Source of the DNA: a virus
Length of the DNA: 43,195 nt
Direction: 5' to 3' (one strand)
Virus record (IMG/VR): IMGVR_UViG_3300020152_000037
Span: 1 to 43,195 of that record
The notes below the pieces were generated by a model, which worked only from the letters and a program-made list of their open reading frames with translations, was not told the origin of the DNA and searched no databases. Shown piece by piece: positions 1-6,935 of the stretch (within the stretch, counting starts at the first letter, position 1; every line of letters starts with the position of its first letter). The position numbers and the translations under genes were made by a program.

Positions 1-1
1 A

Positions 2-550
2 TACCTAGCAGTCGGCGTTATTGCTCTCTTTATTGTCGGCTGTGGTGCCGGTAGTACGGCTACTGAGGATGATGTAAATCGCCTCAACGAACATGCAAAT
101 GAAGCTACCACAAAGTCCAAGGCTCCTGTAAAGAAGGAAATTACTGCCGGAGACTGGGAAATTGGTAAGAAGGAAAATCTGGCAGCTGGGATTATTACTT
201 CTGGAACCTACGTAATCACTACTCCTGCCGATGGCTTCAATTGCTATTGGGAGACCCTTCGTAATTTTGACCAGACCATCAATTCTGTTGTAGCTAATGG
301 TAACATCGCCCCTAATACGACTGCCCGTGTAGTGGTTAAGGATTCCTACAAGGGTTTGTCGTTGCAGGGTGAATGTCTGGCTAAGAAGCAAATTAAGTCT
401 CAGGCACAGAGTGTCGAAGATATTACAGATGTAGAAGATGCTAAGCCTGGTTCGTATTGTGCTAGCAGTCGCCTTGGAAAGACTTTCAAGAAGAATGGTA
501 ATACGTACAAGTGCGGTGGAACAAAGCCGTATCGTTGGCGTAAGGTGTAA
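2..550 (+). CDS. Secreted lipoprotein, 5' end outside the window (or joined to the right end)
   Basis: The frame is open from base 2 to a TAA at 548-550, about 182 residues. It begins in a hydrophobic stretch ending in a lipobox-like IVGC followed by GAGST, so the mature protein would be lipid-anchored at a cysteine. A first domain has the pattern G-TY-I ... CYWETL ... DS-KG--L-GEC, resembling a domain common in actinobacterial secreted proteins. The C-terminal part has two more cysteines (GSYCASS, YKCGG) and ends in a basic tail. If the window is circular, the start is ATG 43170, giving a leader MISDRNCTVYLAVG. No Shine-Dalgarno sequence is visible before that ATG. Surface exclusion or altered host envelope is a guess from the location signal only. 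Confidence 0.75.
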   Translation, partial: YLAVGVIALFIVGCGAGSTATEDDVNRLNEHANEATTKSKAPVKKEITAGDWEIGKKENLAAGIITSGTYVITTPADGFNCYWETLRNFDQTINSVVANGNIAPNTTARVVVKDSYKGLSLQGECLAKKQIKSQAQSVEDITDVEDAKPGSYCASSRLGKTFKKNGNTYKCGGTKPYRWRKV

Positions 551-570
551 TTAGATTTTAATGGTCGGGT

Positions 571-700
571 TTATTGTACCTAGGTCCGGGGTACAATAGA
601 GCATTAGAGTGTCGGGGGTGACGCTCTTATGTGGGAAATGTTGGGATTCGGTGGGGTTTCCCATCAAAAATTCCGTCCATCTCATAGGGTTAAAAATCCC
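571..700. other. Cluster of short hairpins before the first tRNA-like gene
   Basis: This gene-free stretch contains several inverted repeats. An 8-bp stem lies at 573-580/590-597. A second stem, AGAGTGTC/GACGCTCT with one G-T pair, spans 606-627. A third pairs GGGAAA with TTTCCC around 632-660. They may act as terminators after the lipoprotein gene or as processing signals for the tRNA-like RNA downstream. The first stem includes TACAAT (592-597), which could also be a -10 box, but I see no convincing -35. Confidence 0.35.
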
Positions 701-717
701 TAAGGGATGGGCGGCCT

Positions 718-786
718 GAGGATGTAGCTCAAATGGTAGAGCAGGCTTAGAACAGTCTGACCCAGGTTCGAATCCTGGCATCCTCG
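718..786 (+). tRNA. tRNA-like gene with an irregular anticodon arm
   Basis: The acceptor stem GAGGATG (718-724) pairs with CATCCTC (779-785). The D arm is GCTC/GAGC (727-730/739-742) and the T arm is CCAGG/CCTGG around TTCGAAT (762-778). The total is only 69 nt. The anticodon arm does not fit a normal 5-bp stem with a 7-nt loop. The best stem is CAGGC/GTCTG (742-746/755-759), leaving an 8-nt loop TTAGAACA, or a 6-nt loop if T747 pairs with A754. The anticodon is therefore uncertain (AGA or GAA). No CCA is encoded. It could be a working unusual tRNA, a frameshift-type tRNA or a decayed copy. Confidence 0.6.
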
Positions 787-813
787 CGTAGTTCTATATT
801 ATAGGAGAAAATT

Positions 814-1056
814 ATGCTTAGAAAAGTCGATGTTAACGATCTAATTATGCATATCAGATCGAATAAGATTGCAAAGGTTATAGAAGTCAGTAACATGTAT
901 GGATGGTTTAGGGCTCAGTTTACTGACGGAACAAAGAAGGTGTATACTCTGGTTGAGGATGGTAATCAGCAGTTTGTAGCTGTTACTAAGGAACAAATAG
1001 CTGATTACTACTTTAAAATGGAGCAATCGGGGATTACGGATAGTTGGCGAGAATAA
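814..1056 (+). CDS. Small hypothetical protein, 80 aa
   Basis: I do not recognise this protein. The start is supported by TAGGAGAAA about 7 nt upstream of the ATG. It has a mixed, fairly charged sequence with an aromatic centre (MYGWFRAQF) followed by TDGTKKVYTL, suggesting a small beta-rich fold. There is no membrane segment. It lies between the two tRNA genes and is followed 9 nt later by another small gene, so the two are probably co-transcribed. Confidence 0.75.
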   Translation: MLRKVDVNDLIMHIRSNKIAKVIEVSNMYGWFRAQFTDGTKKVYTLVEDGNQQFVAVTKEQIADYYFKMEQSGITDSWRE

Positions 1057-1065
1057 GGGGTCGAA

Positions 1066-1299
1066 ATGAAAGAATTTACAGGGCAGCTGATTGGAGGTCC
1101 TGATGACGGTAATTTTGTGACAGCTTCTAAGTCTGTTGTTGCCGTTACTAGTACCGTCGAATTAGCTCTTGACGGTGTAAATGCTGATATTTCAATTGTT
1201 GTAACTCAGGGAAATTATGTTTGGAATCCTGAGAGTAAGTATTTCGAATGGAAATTAATCGGTAGTCAGGTCTATACAAAAAAGTTAGAAGCAGCATAG
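1066..1299 (+). CDS. Small hypothetical protein, 77 aa
   Basis: I do not recognise a family with certainty. The N-terminus reads LIGGPDDGNFV, a pattern seen in small phage proteins of unknown function, followed by alternating beta-type residues and a YVWNPESKYFEWK segment. A GGGG purine run sits about 7 nt before the ATG. The gene ends just before a strong inverted repeat that abuts the tRNA at 1332. Confidence 0.75.
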   Translation: MKEFTGQLIGGPDDGNFVTASKSVVAVTSTVELALDGVNADISIVVTQGNYVWNPESKYFEWKLIGSQVYTKKLEAA

Positions 1300-1303
1300 G
1301 GGG

Positions 1304-1329
1304 TTGCCACTACATTTAAGTAGTGGCAA
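1304..1329. other. Perfect 10-bp inverted repeat abutting the tRNA
   Basis: TTGCCACTAC (1304-1313) pairs perfectly with GTAGTGGCAA (1320-1329) around a 6-nt ATTTAA loop. The hairpin ends 2 nt before the tRNA 5' end and follows the 1066-1299 stop closely. It has no following T-run on the + strand, so a processing signal for the tRNA 5' end, or a barrier to decay of the upstream message, fits better than an intrinsic terminator. Confidence 0.6.
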
Positions 1330-1331
1330 AG

Positions 1332-1404
1332 GCCATCGTATCCCAATGGCAGAGGAAATCGACTTAAAATCGATTCAGTGTGGGTTCGAATCCCACCGGT
1401 GGCA
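1332..1404 (+). tRNA. tRNA-Leu(UAA), short variable loop
   Basis: This is a full 73-nt cloverleaf. GCCATCG (1332-1338) pairs with CGGTGGC (1397-1403), with one G-T pair, and the discriminator is A1404. The anticodon stem ATCGA/TCGAT encloses CTTAAAA, giving anticodon TAA, which reads UUA. The T arm is GTGGG/CCCAC around TTCGAAT. The variable loop is only 5 nt, although bacterial leucine tRNAs usually carry a long variable arm. Similar short-variable-loop UAA tRNAs occur in phages. UUA is a rare codon in high-GC actinobacteria, while this phage uses it freely, so supplying this tRNA is a plausible benefit. Confidence 0.85.
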
Positions 1405-1419
1405 CATGAAAGGAATGTT

Positions 1420-1629
1420 ATGCCCAAGAATGATGGAAGGATTTCTCCTCAGTTAGGTGCAAAGGGTGTTTTGCACGATGGTTTAAAGAGTATTTGTTCA
1501 CTGTGCCGCAGAGGTATTTTTGCAGCACACGCATTCCAATGGAGCAATGTGGGTTTAGTACATACTGAATGCTTAGATGCGGAGTCTTCCGATGAAATTG
1601 AAGTTATTACGGGAGCATTACCAGAGTAA
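1420..1629 (+). CDS. Small putative zinc-binding protein, 69 aa
   Basis: The start is chosen at ATG 1420 with AGGA 6-10 nt upstream. An upstream in-frame start would lie inside the tRNA. The protein has CSLCRRG followed about 20 residues later by VHTEC, giving a C-x2-C ... H-x2-C layout typical of a single zinc-binding knuckle. The gene begins only 15 nt after the tRNA and overlaps the next gene in another frame. Function unknown; nucleic-acid or protein binding would be usual for such small phage zinc proteins. Confidence 0.75.
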   Translation: MPKNDGRISPQLGAKGVLHDGLKSICSLCRRGIFAAHAFQWSNVGLVHTECLDAESSDEIEVITGALPE

Positions 1630-1792
1630 CGATAATGTTAATTGGTATCCTAAACAGCCTTTCAATAATAAAGAAGAGATCCGCGAAAAGCTTGGCTATG
1701 ATCCAGAGAAGTGCAACCTTTATACCTGTGGCGTGTGCAGTAAGATACATATTGCTAGTTATCCTATGAAGAACAGGAATAATCAGAAATGA
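1592..1792 (+). CDS. Small putative zinc-binding protein, 66 aa
   Basis: Start ATG 1592 is chosen over ATG 1577 because GGAG at 1582-1585 is correctly spaced for it. The protein begins MKLKLLREHYQS and contains EKCNLYTCGVCSKIH, a cluster of three cysteines and a histidine that could bind zinc. The last codons overlap the helicase start by ATGA, implying translational coupling. It overlaps the preceding gene by 38 nt in a different frame. The function is unknown. Confidence 0.65.
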   Translation: MKLKLLREHYQSNDNVNWYPKQPFNNKEEIREKLGYDPEKCNLYTCGVCSKIHIASYPMKNRNNQK

Positions 1793-3534
1793 CTCTAGAA
1801 GACGAATTTAAGGAACTAGATAGGCGGCTTGAAAGCTATAGTTATGAATTTGTCAGTGTCACAGAGAAGGAACAACAGCTTAACGAGCAGATTGCTGCCA
1901 TTAGATTGGAGTTAGCAAGACTTCAAGATATTAAGTACGCCGTAAAGCAAAAGCAGCGCAAGGCTGTTATCGAAAAAGAATCTCTCGCGCGTAAGTTTGA
2001 ACTTCAAAAAGAAGCTGAAGCGATTCAGAAGTCTCTTGAAGAAAAGAGAGAAGAAGCCGAGAAGATTCTTGCTGATGCACCATGGCGAGACACTGCTTTT
2101 GATTGGCAAATTGAAGGAGCCCTTCAATTACCAGAGCGTGCGCTTCTTGGAGATAAGCGAGGAATGGGTAAGACTCTTAGCGCTATTATCTGGAGGCGTC
2201 TCCAGGGAGCTAAGAAAACTCTTATCTGTTTACGTCGTGAAGTGGCATCGGACTTTATCAAAGAGTTGGGTATTCGTGAGCCAGGTCTTTTCGTGTACTC
2301 ATTGCTCGGAGCTACATCAGAGACACGTAACATTGCTGCATCTCTTCTAAAAAATATTGATGAGTTTGTTGTAGTTACGAATATTGAATCTTGGCGTCGT
2401 AACGTTGATAAAACAACAGAGGATATCCTTAAGATTCCTTACGACGCTATTATTCTGGATGAAGCACATCATATTAAGAATACAAATACGGGTACTGCGC
2501 AAGGATTCTTCAGGCTTGCTCATAAAGTTCCTAAGGTACTAGAGCTAACAGGTACGCCTATTAAAAATCGGCCACAGGAGATGTTCTCTCTTCTCCATGC
2601 TTTGTATCCTCACCTGTTCCCGCGTGAGTCTAAGTTTCTTGTTGATTATTGTCACCAGGTTGCACAGAATAGGTATGTATTCTCGCCACAGGGGTTGAAG
2701 AATCTTGTCAATAAGATTAGTAGTTTCTACATTGCACGTAGTCCAGAAGATATTGGTAGGCAGGTTCCTCCCCCGCGTATGATTGAATACAAACTTACAA
2801 TGGATGGCCACACACAGCAGCAGGCCGCCTATAAGGAAATGACAGAACGTAGCATTGCTGTACTTGGTAGTGGGAAAGTTATTCCTATTGTCAGTCAGCT
2901 TGCTATTATGACGCGGCAGGCTCAGGTTGTTAGTTGGCCTGCCGGTATCAACTTTGAAATTAAAGATGAAGAAGGTTATGTTACTGAGGTAGTTAATTTT
3001 GATATCCATCAGTCCGTAAAAGCTGATTGGGCTGAGGATCTTCTTAGAGAACTAACTGAAGAAGGCGAAAGGACTATCCTTTTCTCCCGCTTCAAGCCTG
3101 CCATCTATGAACTTAAGAGGCGACTTGTTGCAGCGGGTATCTCTGTGGCTGTAATTACGGGGGATGAAAAGGCTAAGGGAAATACAGAAGATGTATTTAA
3201 TGACTTTGATCTGAAAACTGCTCCTGAGAATCCTAAGTATCAAGTACTTCTTGCGACTTATCAAACTGTTGGTGAAAGTGCCAACTTGAATGCTGCACGA
3301 CACATGATTCTATATGATCGCTTCTGGAATCCCGGTAATGAAGATCAGGCTATTGGGCGAATCGACCGGATTAATTCAATTGATCAGGCTACTGTGCATA
3401 TTCCGCTAGTTGAGGGCACTATTGATGAGTATATGACAATGCTTATTGATGAGAAGCGGAATATTGTACAGGACTTCAAGAGTGCCTCGGACATGCAGAC
3501 TAGCCTTATGGCGCACCTTAAGCAGACTGTATGA
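1789..3534 (+). CDS. SNF2-family DEAD/H helicase with N-terminal coiled coil
   Basis: This is a 581-residue superfamily-2 helicase/translocase. Residues 1-95 are a highly charged, probably coiled-coil region. The ATPase core starts near 105: Walker A GDKRGMGKT (121-129), DEAH (224-227) and TGTP (254-257). The second RecA lobe includes ILFSRFKPAI, VLLATYQTVGESANL and motif VI QAIGRIDRI (520-528). The order and motifs match SNF2-type dsDNA translocases found in many phages, where they are thought to help replication, recombination or protein displacement. It starts by ATGA overlap with the previous gene and ends by ATGA overlap with the next. Confidence 0.93.
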   Translation: MTLEDEFKELDRRLESYSYEFVSVTEKEQQLNEQIAAIRLELARLQDIKYAVKQKQRKAVIEKESLARKFELQKEAEAIQKSLEEKREEAEKILADAPWRDTAFDWQIEGALQLPERALLGDKRGMGKTLSAIIWRRLQGAKKTLICLRREVASDFIKELGIREPGLFVYSLLGATSETRNIAASLLKNIDEFVVVTNIESWRRNVDKTTEDILKIPYDAIILDEAHHIKNTNTGTAQGFFRLAHKVPKVLELTGTPIKNRPQEMFSLLHALYPHLFPRESKFLVDYCHQVAQNRYVFSPQGLKNLVNKISSFYIARSPEDIGRQVPPPRMIEYKLTMDGHTQQQAAYKEMTERSIAVLGSGKVIPIVSQLAIMTRQAQVVSWPAGINFEIKDEEGYVTEVVNFDIHQSVKADWAEDLLRELTEEGERTILFSRFKPAIYELKRRLVAAGISVAVITGDEKAKGNTEDVFNDFDLKTAPENPKYQVLLATYQTVGESANLNAARHMILYDRFWNPGNEDQAIGRIDRINSIDQATVHIPLVEGTIDEYMTMLIDEKRNIVQDFKSASDMQTSLMAHLKQTV

Positions 3535-3665
3535 ACAAGGACGAAATATTAGTTAAACTAAGGGAGATTAAAAATAGACTATTAGAAAAACATGCCTACG
3601 GTAAATGTGGTGGATTCTGTATTTTCTGTGAGGTGCCAAAGGATGTAAAAGATGAGCGAGAATAA
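3531..3665 (+). CDS. Small Cys-containing protein, 44 aa
   Basis: A short reading frame begins by ATGA overlap with the helicase stop. It encodes a charged helix (NKDEILVKLREIKNRLLEKH) followed by GKCGGFCIFCE, three closely spaced cysteines that could hold a metal with the nearby histidine. Its end overlaps the start of the next gene by 14 nt. The compact coupling with both neighbours supports it as a real gene. Function unknown. Confidence 0.7.
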   Translation: MNKDEILVKLREIKNRLLEKHAYGKCGGFCIFCEVPKDVKDERE

Positions 3666-3744
3666 AGTCTTTCTAGTAGGCTTGTTCGTGGGTATCGTTA
3701 TTGGCGCACAAATAGCAACAATTGTCAGTTACTTAAGTACTTAA
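3652..3744 (+). CDS. Single-span membrane peptide, 30 aa
   Basis: MSENKV is followed by a glycine- and valine-rich hydrophobic segment (FLVGLFVGIVIGAQIATIV) long enough for one membrane crossing, then a short polar tail. It overlaps the preceding small gene. AAAGATG and GAGAA context provides only weak ribosome-binding support, so translational coupling is likely. Function unknown. Confidence 0.6.
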   Translation: MSENKVFLVGLFVGIVIGAQIATIVSYLST

Positions 3745-3753
3745 GGGAGAAGA

Positions 3754-3951
3754 ATGATGGAGCACGTTGAGCCTTTGGAAACGATGAAGTCTGAAGTTGT
3801 TAAGCTTCTCGTTTCTAACTACGACTTTACTCTTGAGGAAGCAGAGGAGTCGGTAGAGGATTCCGTCAAGGAGAACGACGAAATTTGGAACGAGAATGCA
3901 TCGGCGGAAGATCTTGCTAAGTACGTTGCATCTGACGGTGATGACGAGTAA
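3754..3951 (+). CDS. Small acidic phage protein, 65 aa
   Basis: A well placed GGGAGA precedes the ATG; a second ATG directly follows. The protein is strongly acidic: VVKLLVSNYDFTLEEAEE, then NENASAEDLAKYVASDGDDE. This helical, acidic layout is familiar from small conserved hypothetical proteins of actinobacterial phages. No catalytic motif is visible. The gene is last before a hairpin at 3969-3992, so it may end a transcription unit. Confidence 0.8.
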   Translation: MMEHVEPLETMKSEVVKLLVSNYDFTLEEAEESVEDSVKENDEIWNENASAEDLAKYVASDGDDE

Positions 3952-3968
3952 GCTGTAGTACATAGGGC

Positions 3969-3992
3969 GGGACCTTCTTTCGGGAAGGTCCC
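3969..3992 (+). terminator. Terminator-like hairpin
   Basis: GGGACCTTC pairs perfectly with GAAGGTCCC around a 6-nt loop (TTTCGG). It lies 18 nt after the stop of the acidic gene. The sequence after the stem is CCAGGCTTT rather than a clean T-run, so termination may be partial. Confidence 0.6.
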
Positions 3993-4049
3993 CCAGGCTT
4001 TATGCTGCCCAAAAACAGGTCGGATCAAGCATCGCGGGGAGGTTTGATC

Positions 4050-4268
4050 ATGGCTAATAGGCTTATTTCAGGACAGACATTGATCACCACAGATTATGGT
4101 AAGTATGTTTGGTATCCTGCTCTTCAACTAGTTGATTGGATTCCTAAGGGACAGCGTAAGGCAACTTTTACTCTTAGTCTACTAACTAATAATAATACTG
4201 AACTTCGTGCAATGATTGCAGCCACTAATCATATGTTGAAAATGCTTAAGGAAATGAGAAGGCCATGA
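4050..4268 (+). CDS. Small hypothetical protein, 72 aa
   Basis: The start ATG 4050 has a strong GGGGAGGT 8 nt upstream, whereas the longer frame would start inside the preceding hairpin region. The protein has an aromatic N-terminal half (DYGKYVWYPALQLVDWIPKG) and a helical C-terminal half with methionines. It ends by ATGA overlap with the next gene. No family recognised. Confidence 0.75.
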   Translation: MANRLISGQTLITTDYGKYVWYPALQLVDWIPKGQRKATFTLSLLTNNNTELRAMIAATNHMLKMLKEMRRP

Positions 4269-4633
4269 GATCTGTTCCTATTCAAGTGTACAAGAATGAT
4301 GTTCCCGAGCGTGAAGGTTTTTGGCACTTTGGTGTTTGGGGAAGATCTGATGAGAGATTGATTACTCATGGTGAAGAAATTTGGGGACTTGCTATTGATA
4401 ATTGGCCTACTCAAATGTGTTATGGATTTGAGTATGCTAATCCTTGGATAGGAATTAAGCGTAGACGTCAACTAGCCATAGATTGTACGAAAGAAGGCTT
4501 TCAGTATAAGGCTAGTCCTGAAGAATACTTACGTTGGTACTTTGATGCAGGGCGAAGAATTTACTGTACTCTCGATGAATTAGAGAGATGTCTTCGAGCT
4601 TTGAACATTGAGGAGAACTATGAAGGTACATGA
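4265..4633 (+). CDS. Hypothetical protein, 122 aa
   Basis: I do not recognise it. The sequence is rich in tryptophan, tyrosine and arginine (FWHFGVWGRSDERL, YLRWYFDAGRRIYC) and has no membrane segment. It is translationally coupled upstream by ATGA and overlaps the next start by 14 nt. The charge-rich C-terminus (TLDELERCLRALNIEE) is probably helical. It sits in a run of coupled small genes of unknown function. Confidence 0.75.
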   Translation: MRSVPIQVYKNDVPEREGFWHFGVWGRSDERLITHGEEIWGLAIDNWPTQMCYGFEYANPWIGIKRRRQLAIDCTKEGFQYKASPEEYLRWYFDAGRRIYCTLDELERCLRALNIEENYEGT

Positions 4634-4826
4634 TCTAAGAAAGATTATTAAAGAGCTACCCGATGACACTGATATTGTTGTAAATGATGGCATTGAAAGT
4701 TGGGAATTATACGAAGATACTTGTCGTATGTATCCTGCTACAGAAGAGCATCCTCTCTGTCTTGAAATAACTATGGGACAAAGAATCGATAATGAGCTGG
4801 GCTTAATTCACCGTGAAGCCACCTAG
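4620..4826 (+). CDS. Small hypothetical protein, 68 aa
   Basis: ATG 4620 is preferred over an in-frame start at 4608 because GAGGAGAA lies just upstream of it. The N-terminus MKVHDLRKIIKELPDDTDIV resembles small phage proteins that begin with a short basic helix followed by LPDDTxV and a beta strand. The remainder is acidic. It overlaps neighbours at both ends. Function unknown. Confidence 0.7.
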   Translation: MKVHDLRKIIKELPDDTDIVVNDGIESWELYEDTCRMYPATEEHPLCLEITMGQRIDNELGLIHREAT

Positions 4827-5019
4827 ACCTTTCAAGTACTACAAGAAACGTGGATACTCCGAATGTATGGGATGTGGGCACTCTAAACTAGGTAACAATA
4901 TATTCTTTCACGAGGGTACGCTTTGGAGTCTATGCAAACTAGACTACTTTGATTATTGGGAAAATACAGAAGGTCTTCAGAGCGATTATAAGGATCATGA
5001 CTATAAGGAGTGGCGATGA
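4813..5019 (+). CDS. Small putative zinc-binding protein, 68 aa (GTG start)
   Basis: The frame starts at GTG 4813 inside the end of the previous gene. It contains CMGCGHSK and a later WSLC, with histidines between, a plausible single zinc site. The C-terminal part is rich in aspartate and tyrosine (DYFDYWENTEG). It ends overlapping the next ATG. No family recognised. Confidence 0.7.
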   Translation: MKPPRPFKYYKKRGYSECMGCGHSKLGNNIFFHEGTLWSLCKLDYFDYWENTEGLQSDYKDHDYKEWR

Positions 5020-5303
5020 CGCAAGAACGTAAAAGCATTACTGTTAGCGATACTAAAAATTTTAGTAGTACATTACGAGACATACTCATCGATAACGATC
5101 TGGATATTTTTAGTCTTTCTAATCGTGTATCTAAGGTGAGTAAGCACTCTTCAGTTAGTTTGAGAATGCGTTTCTTTCACTGGATGCAGGGTCAAACCTC
5201 GCCTATTCTCAAGAGTATTGGGGAGTTGACAGAGGCACTAGACTATGATATCGTACTAGTACCTAGGGAGAATACGAAAGATGCTTCCTCATATACGACT
5301 TGA
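5016..5303 (+). CDS. XRE-type helix-turn-helix protein
   Basis: ATG 5016 is chosen because AAGGAG sits 5 nt upstream. The 95-residue protein fits the Cro/C1-type fold: LRDILIDNDLDIFSLSNRV, then a helix ending HWMQGQTSPILKSI, then LTEALDYDIVLVPRE, the usual last helix and strand of XRE domains. It would bind DNA as a small regulator or act like an antitoxin-type protein, but no toxin partner is recognisable next to it. It overlaps neighbours on both sides. Confidence 0.75.
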   Translation: MTQERKSITVSDTKNFSSTLRDILIDNDLDIFSLSNRVSKVSKHSSVSLRMRFFHWMQGQTSPILKSIGELTEALDYDIVLVPRENTKDASSYTT

Positions 5304-5511
5304 GTTACAGAAAAAAGTAAGAAGAACTATAAAACTAGGATATGTCTCGGAATTTCTTATGTTACTACACGGATCACTTATGATCTGGTATCTTATTAAG
5401 GGAGCACACTTTCAAGCTGTAATTAATCTTATTATTGCACTGGTTAACGTATTTATCTATGAGCTATGCGCACGAAAGTTGGTGAAGCACTACACAGAAT
5501 TGAGTAAGTAG
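5281..5511 (+). CDS. Small two-span membrane protein, 76 aa
   Basis: A basic N-terminus (ELQKKVRRTIKLGY) is followed by two hydrophobic stretches, FLMLLHGSLMIWYLI and AVINLIIALVNVFIY, then a short basic tail. This suggests an inner-membrane hairpin protein. The start overlaps the XRE gene end by 23 nt and the stop abuts the next ATG. Holin-like activity is possible, but a better holin candidate is encoded after the endolysin. Function unknown. Confidence 0.65.
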   Translation: MLPHIRLELQKKVRRTIKLGYVSEFLMLLHGSLMIWYLIKGAHFQAVINLIIALVNVFIYELCARKLVKHYTELSK

Positions 5512-6003
5512 ATGGGATGCACTGCCTGTGGCCGAGGTTTTCACGATGAATGTGATACAGGCTGCCAGAACTGCCATGTAGACTATAGGCAACTAGCTAA
5601 ATCAATTTCTACAATTGGCGGTGAGAGAGGAGCGCCAACTAAAGATCCTGAAAATGTTAAGGATGTACTTTCTACCGGTCGTAAACGTGCAGCAAAGTTG
5701 TATCCTATCTTTAAAGGTAAGCCTTGTGAATGGCAGGGATTAAAAAATTGTGGAGGGGGTACGCCTATTGTAGGATGCATTAACGGAATTCAAACAGATA
5801 GACATCATGGTCCGGTTAAATTACCTTTAAGAAATGAACCGGGTAACGTACACAGAATTTGTAGTCACTGTCATAACAGATGGCACGCTGTTAATGATCC
5901 TATATATAATGAGGAAGAATACGATAAGACTAAGCATGAACCAGAGCCCGCCACAGAGCTGGAACTTATCGCTAACGAAGCTAAATGGAGAATTAAATCA
6001 TGA
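5512..6003 (+). CDS. HNH-type endonuclease-like protein with zinc cluster
   Basis: A 163-residue protein begins with a Cys-rich segment (CTACGRGFHDEC ... CQNCH) and has a central QTDRHHGPVK and a C-terminal HRICSHCHNRWHA. The conserved histidines together with the CxxC pair resemble the zinc-stabilised HNH nuclease fold often found in actinobacteriophages. The exact catalytic residues cannot be fixed by eye. It starts directly after the membrane-protein stop and ends by ATGA overlap with the Cas4-like nuclease, so it probably belongs to the DNA-processing group. Confidence 0.75.
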   Translation: MGCTACGRGFHDECDTGCQNCHVDYRQLAKSISTIGGERGAPTKDPENVKDVLSTGRKRAAKLYPIFKGKPCEWQGLKNCGGGTPIVGCINGIQTDRHHGPVKLPLRNEPGNVHRICSHCHNRWHAVNDPIYNEEEYDKTKHEPEPATELELIANEAKWRIKS

Positions 6004-6935
6004 CGCGATACACTGATGATTATACTGACTTTAATAATGAAATGGCTGAGATCCTGGAAGAGCAATCACCTGTCGAGAACTTCGTAGATGAACCTCTAAT
6101 CGTTAGCTACTCTGAAGTCTTCAAGTGGGATACTTGTCAGCGTCAGTACTGGTACCGATTTGGTATGGGACTCAAGCCTCTTGAAGAGTCCAATGCAATG
6201 CAGATTGGTACCAAGGGTCACAAACTTCTTCAGGATTTTTATAATCTTATTGCTGAAGGTAAAGAGAAGCACGAAGCTCATATCTTGACTGCTAGGAGTG
6301 CAGCTAAGATTCTGAGTAAGACGGATACTCCAGATTTTACTTTGCTTAAAGCCTGGACTATGGTTGATAACTACATTAGGGAAAATGAGTTTACTCCCAA
6401 TGCTATTCTGGTAGAAAACAGGTTCCTCTTTCCTGCTTCTCTTCTTTCAGATGATCCTATCTTTGAGGGCGTGCAGATTGGCTTTACTCCAGATGTTGTA
6501 TTTCAACGGCCAGGAAACAAGTTAGATGTAGAGGATGCAAAGTTTGTTGGTAGGGCATGGTCTAAGTCAAAACTTAATAGATTTCAGCAAGCAAAGCTGT
6601 ATCAAATTTTCTTGAAAGTTATGGGTTATAATGTAACACGTTCTGTTGTTAGGTTCTTTAACCTAGCTACAGGAAAGATTACTGTCCAAAACTACGGATT
6701 GCTAGAAGCCGAAGAGAAGATTATTATCAGGGACTTTCTAGCCGGTATTAAGGAGGTAGTTACGTACCGTAGGCTGCCATTAGAAGTGAGGCAGGAGGCA
6801 CGACGTACTACTAACTACACAGCATGTCAGTTCTGCGCTTTCGAGTTTCCGTGCACTTTGGAAGCCGAAGGTAAGGATGCATCCAAGACATTCAAATACC
6901 AGTACATGAAGAGTGATTATGACTACAGTAGGTAA
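6000..6935 (+). CDS. Cas4/RecB-like PD-(D/E)XK exonuclease
   Basis: The 311-residue protein opens with SYSEVFKWDTCQRQYWYRF, a typical Cas4/RecB-type start with one cysteine. It then has GTKGHKLLQDFY (motif I histidine), GFTPDVVF and LDVEDAKF (active-site D...D-x-K), and QQAKLYQIFL (motif III). It ends with a cysteine cluster ACQFCAFEFPC that could hold an iron-sulfur centre with the N-terminal cysteine. The expected role is DNA end resection for recombination or replication, working with the neighbouring Sak4-like ATPase. The next gene's start lies inside its end. Confidence 0.88.
   Translation: MTRYTDDYTDFNNEMAEILEEQSPVENFVDEPLIVSYSEVFKWDTCQRQYWYRFGMGLKPLEESNAMQIGTKGHKLLQDFYNLIAEGKEKHEAHILTARSAAKILSKTDTPDFTLLKAWTMVDNYIRENEFTPNAILVENRFLFPASLLSDDPIFEGVQIGFTPDVVFQRPGNKLDVEDAKFVGRAWSKSKLNRFQQAKLYQIFLKVMGYNVTRSVVRFFNLATGKITVQNYGLLEAEEKIIIRDFLAGIKEVVTYRRLPLEVRQEARRTTNYTACQFCAFEFPCTLEAEGKDASKTFKYQYMKSDYDYSR

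Noticed and set aside
2545-3009. 154-codon minus-strand frame inside the helicase gene
   Set aside because: It lies within the strongly supported SNF2 gene on the opposite strand and has no start signal or recognisable motif.
4002-4049. Upstream extension of the 4050 gene
   Set aside because: The strong GGGGAGGT directly before ATG 4050 decides the start.
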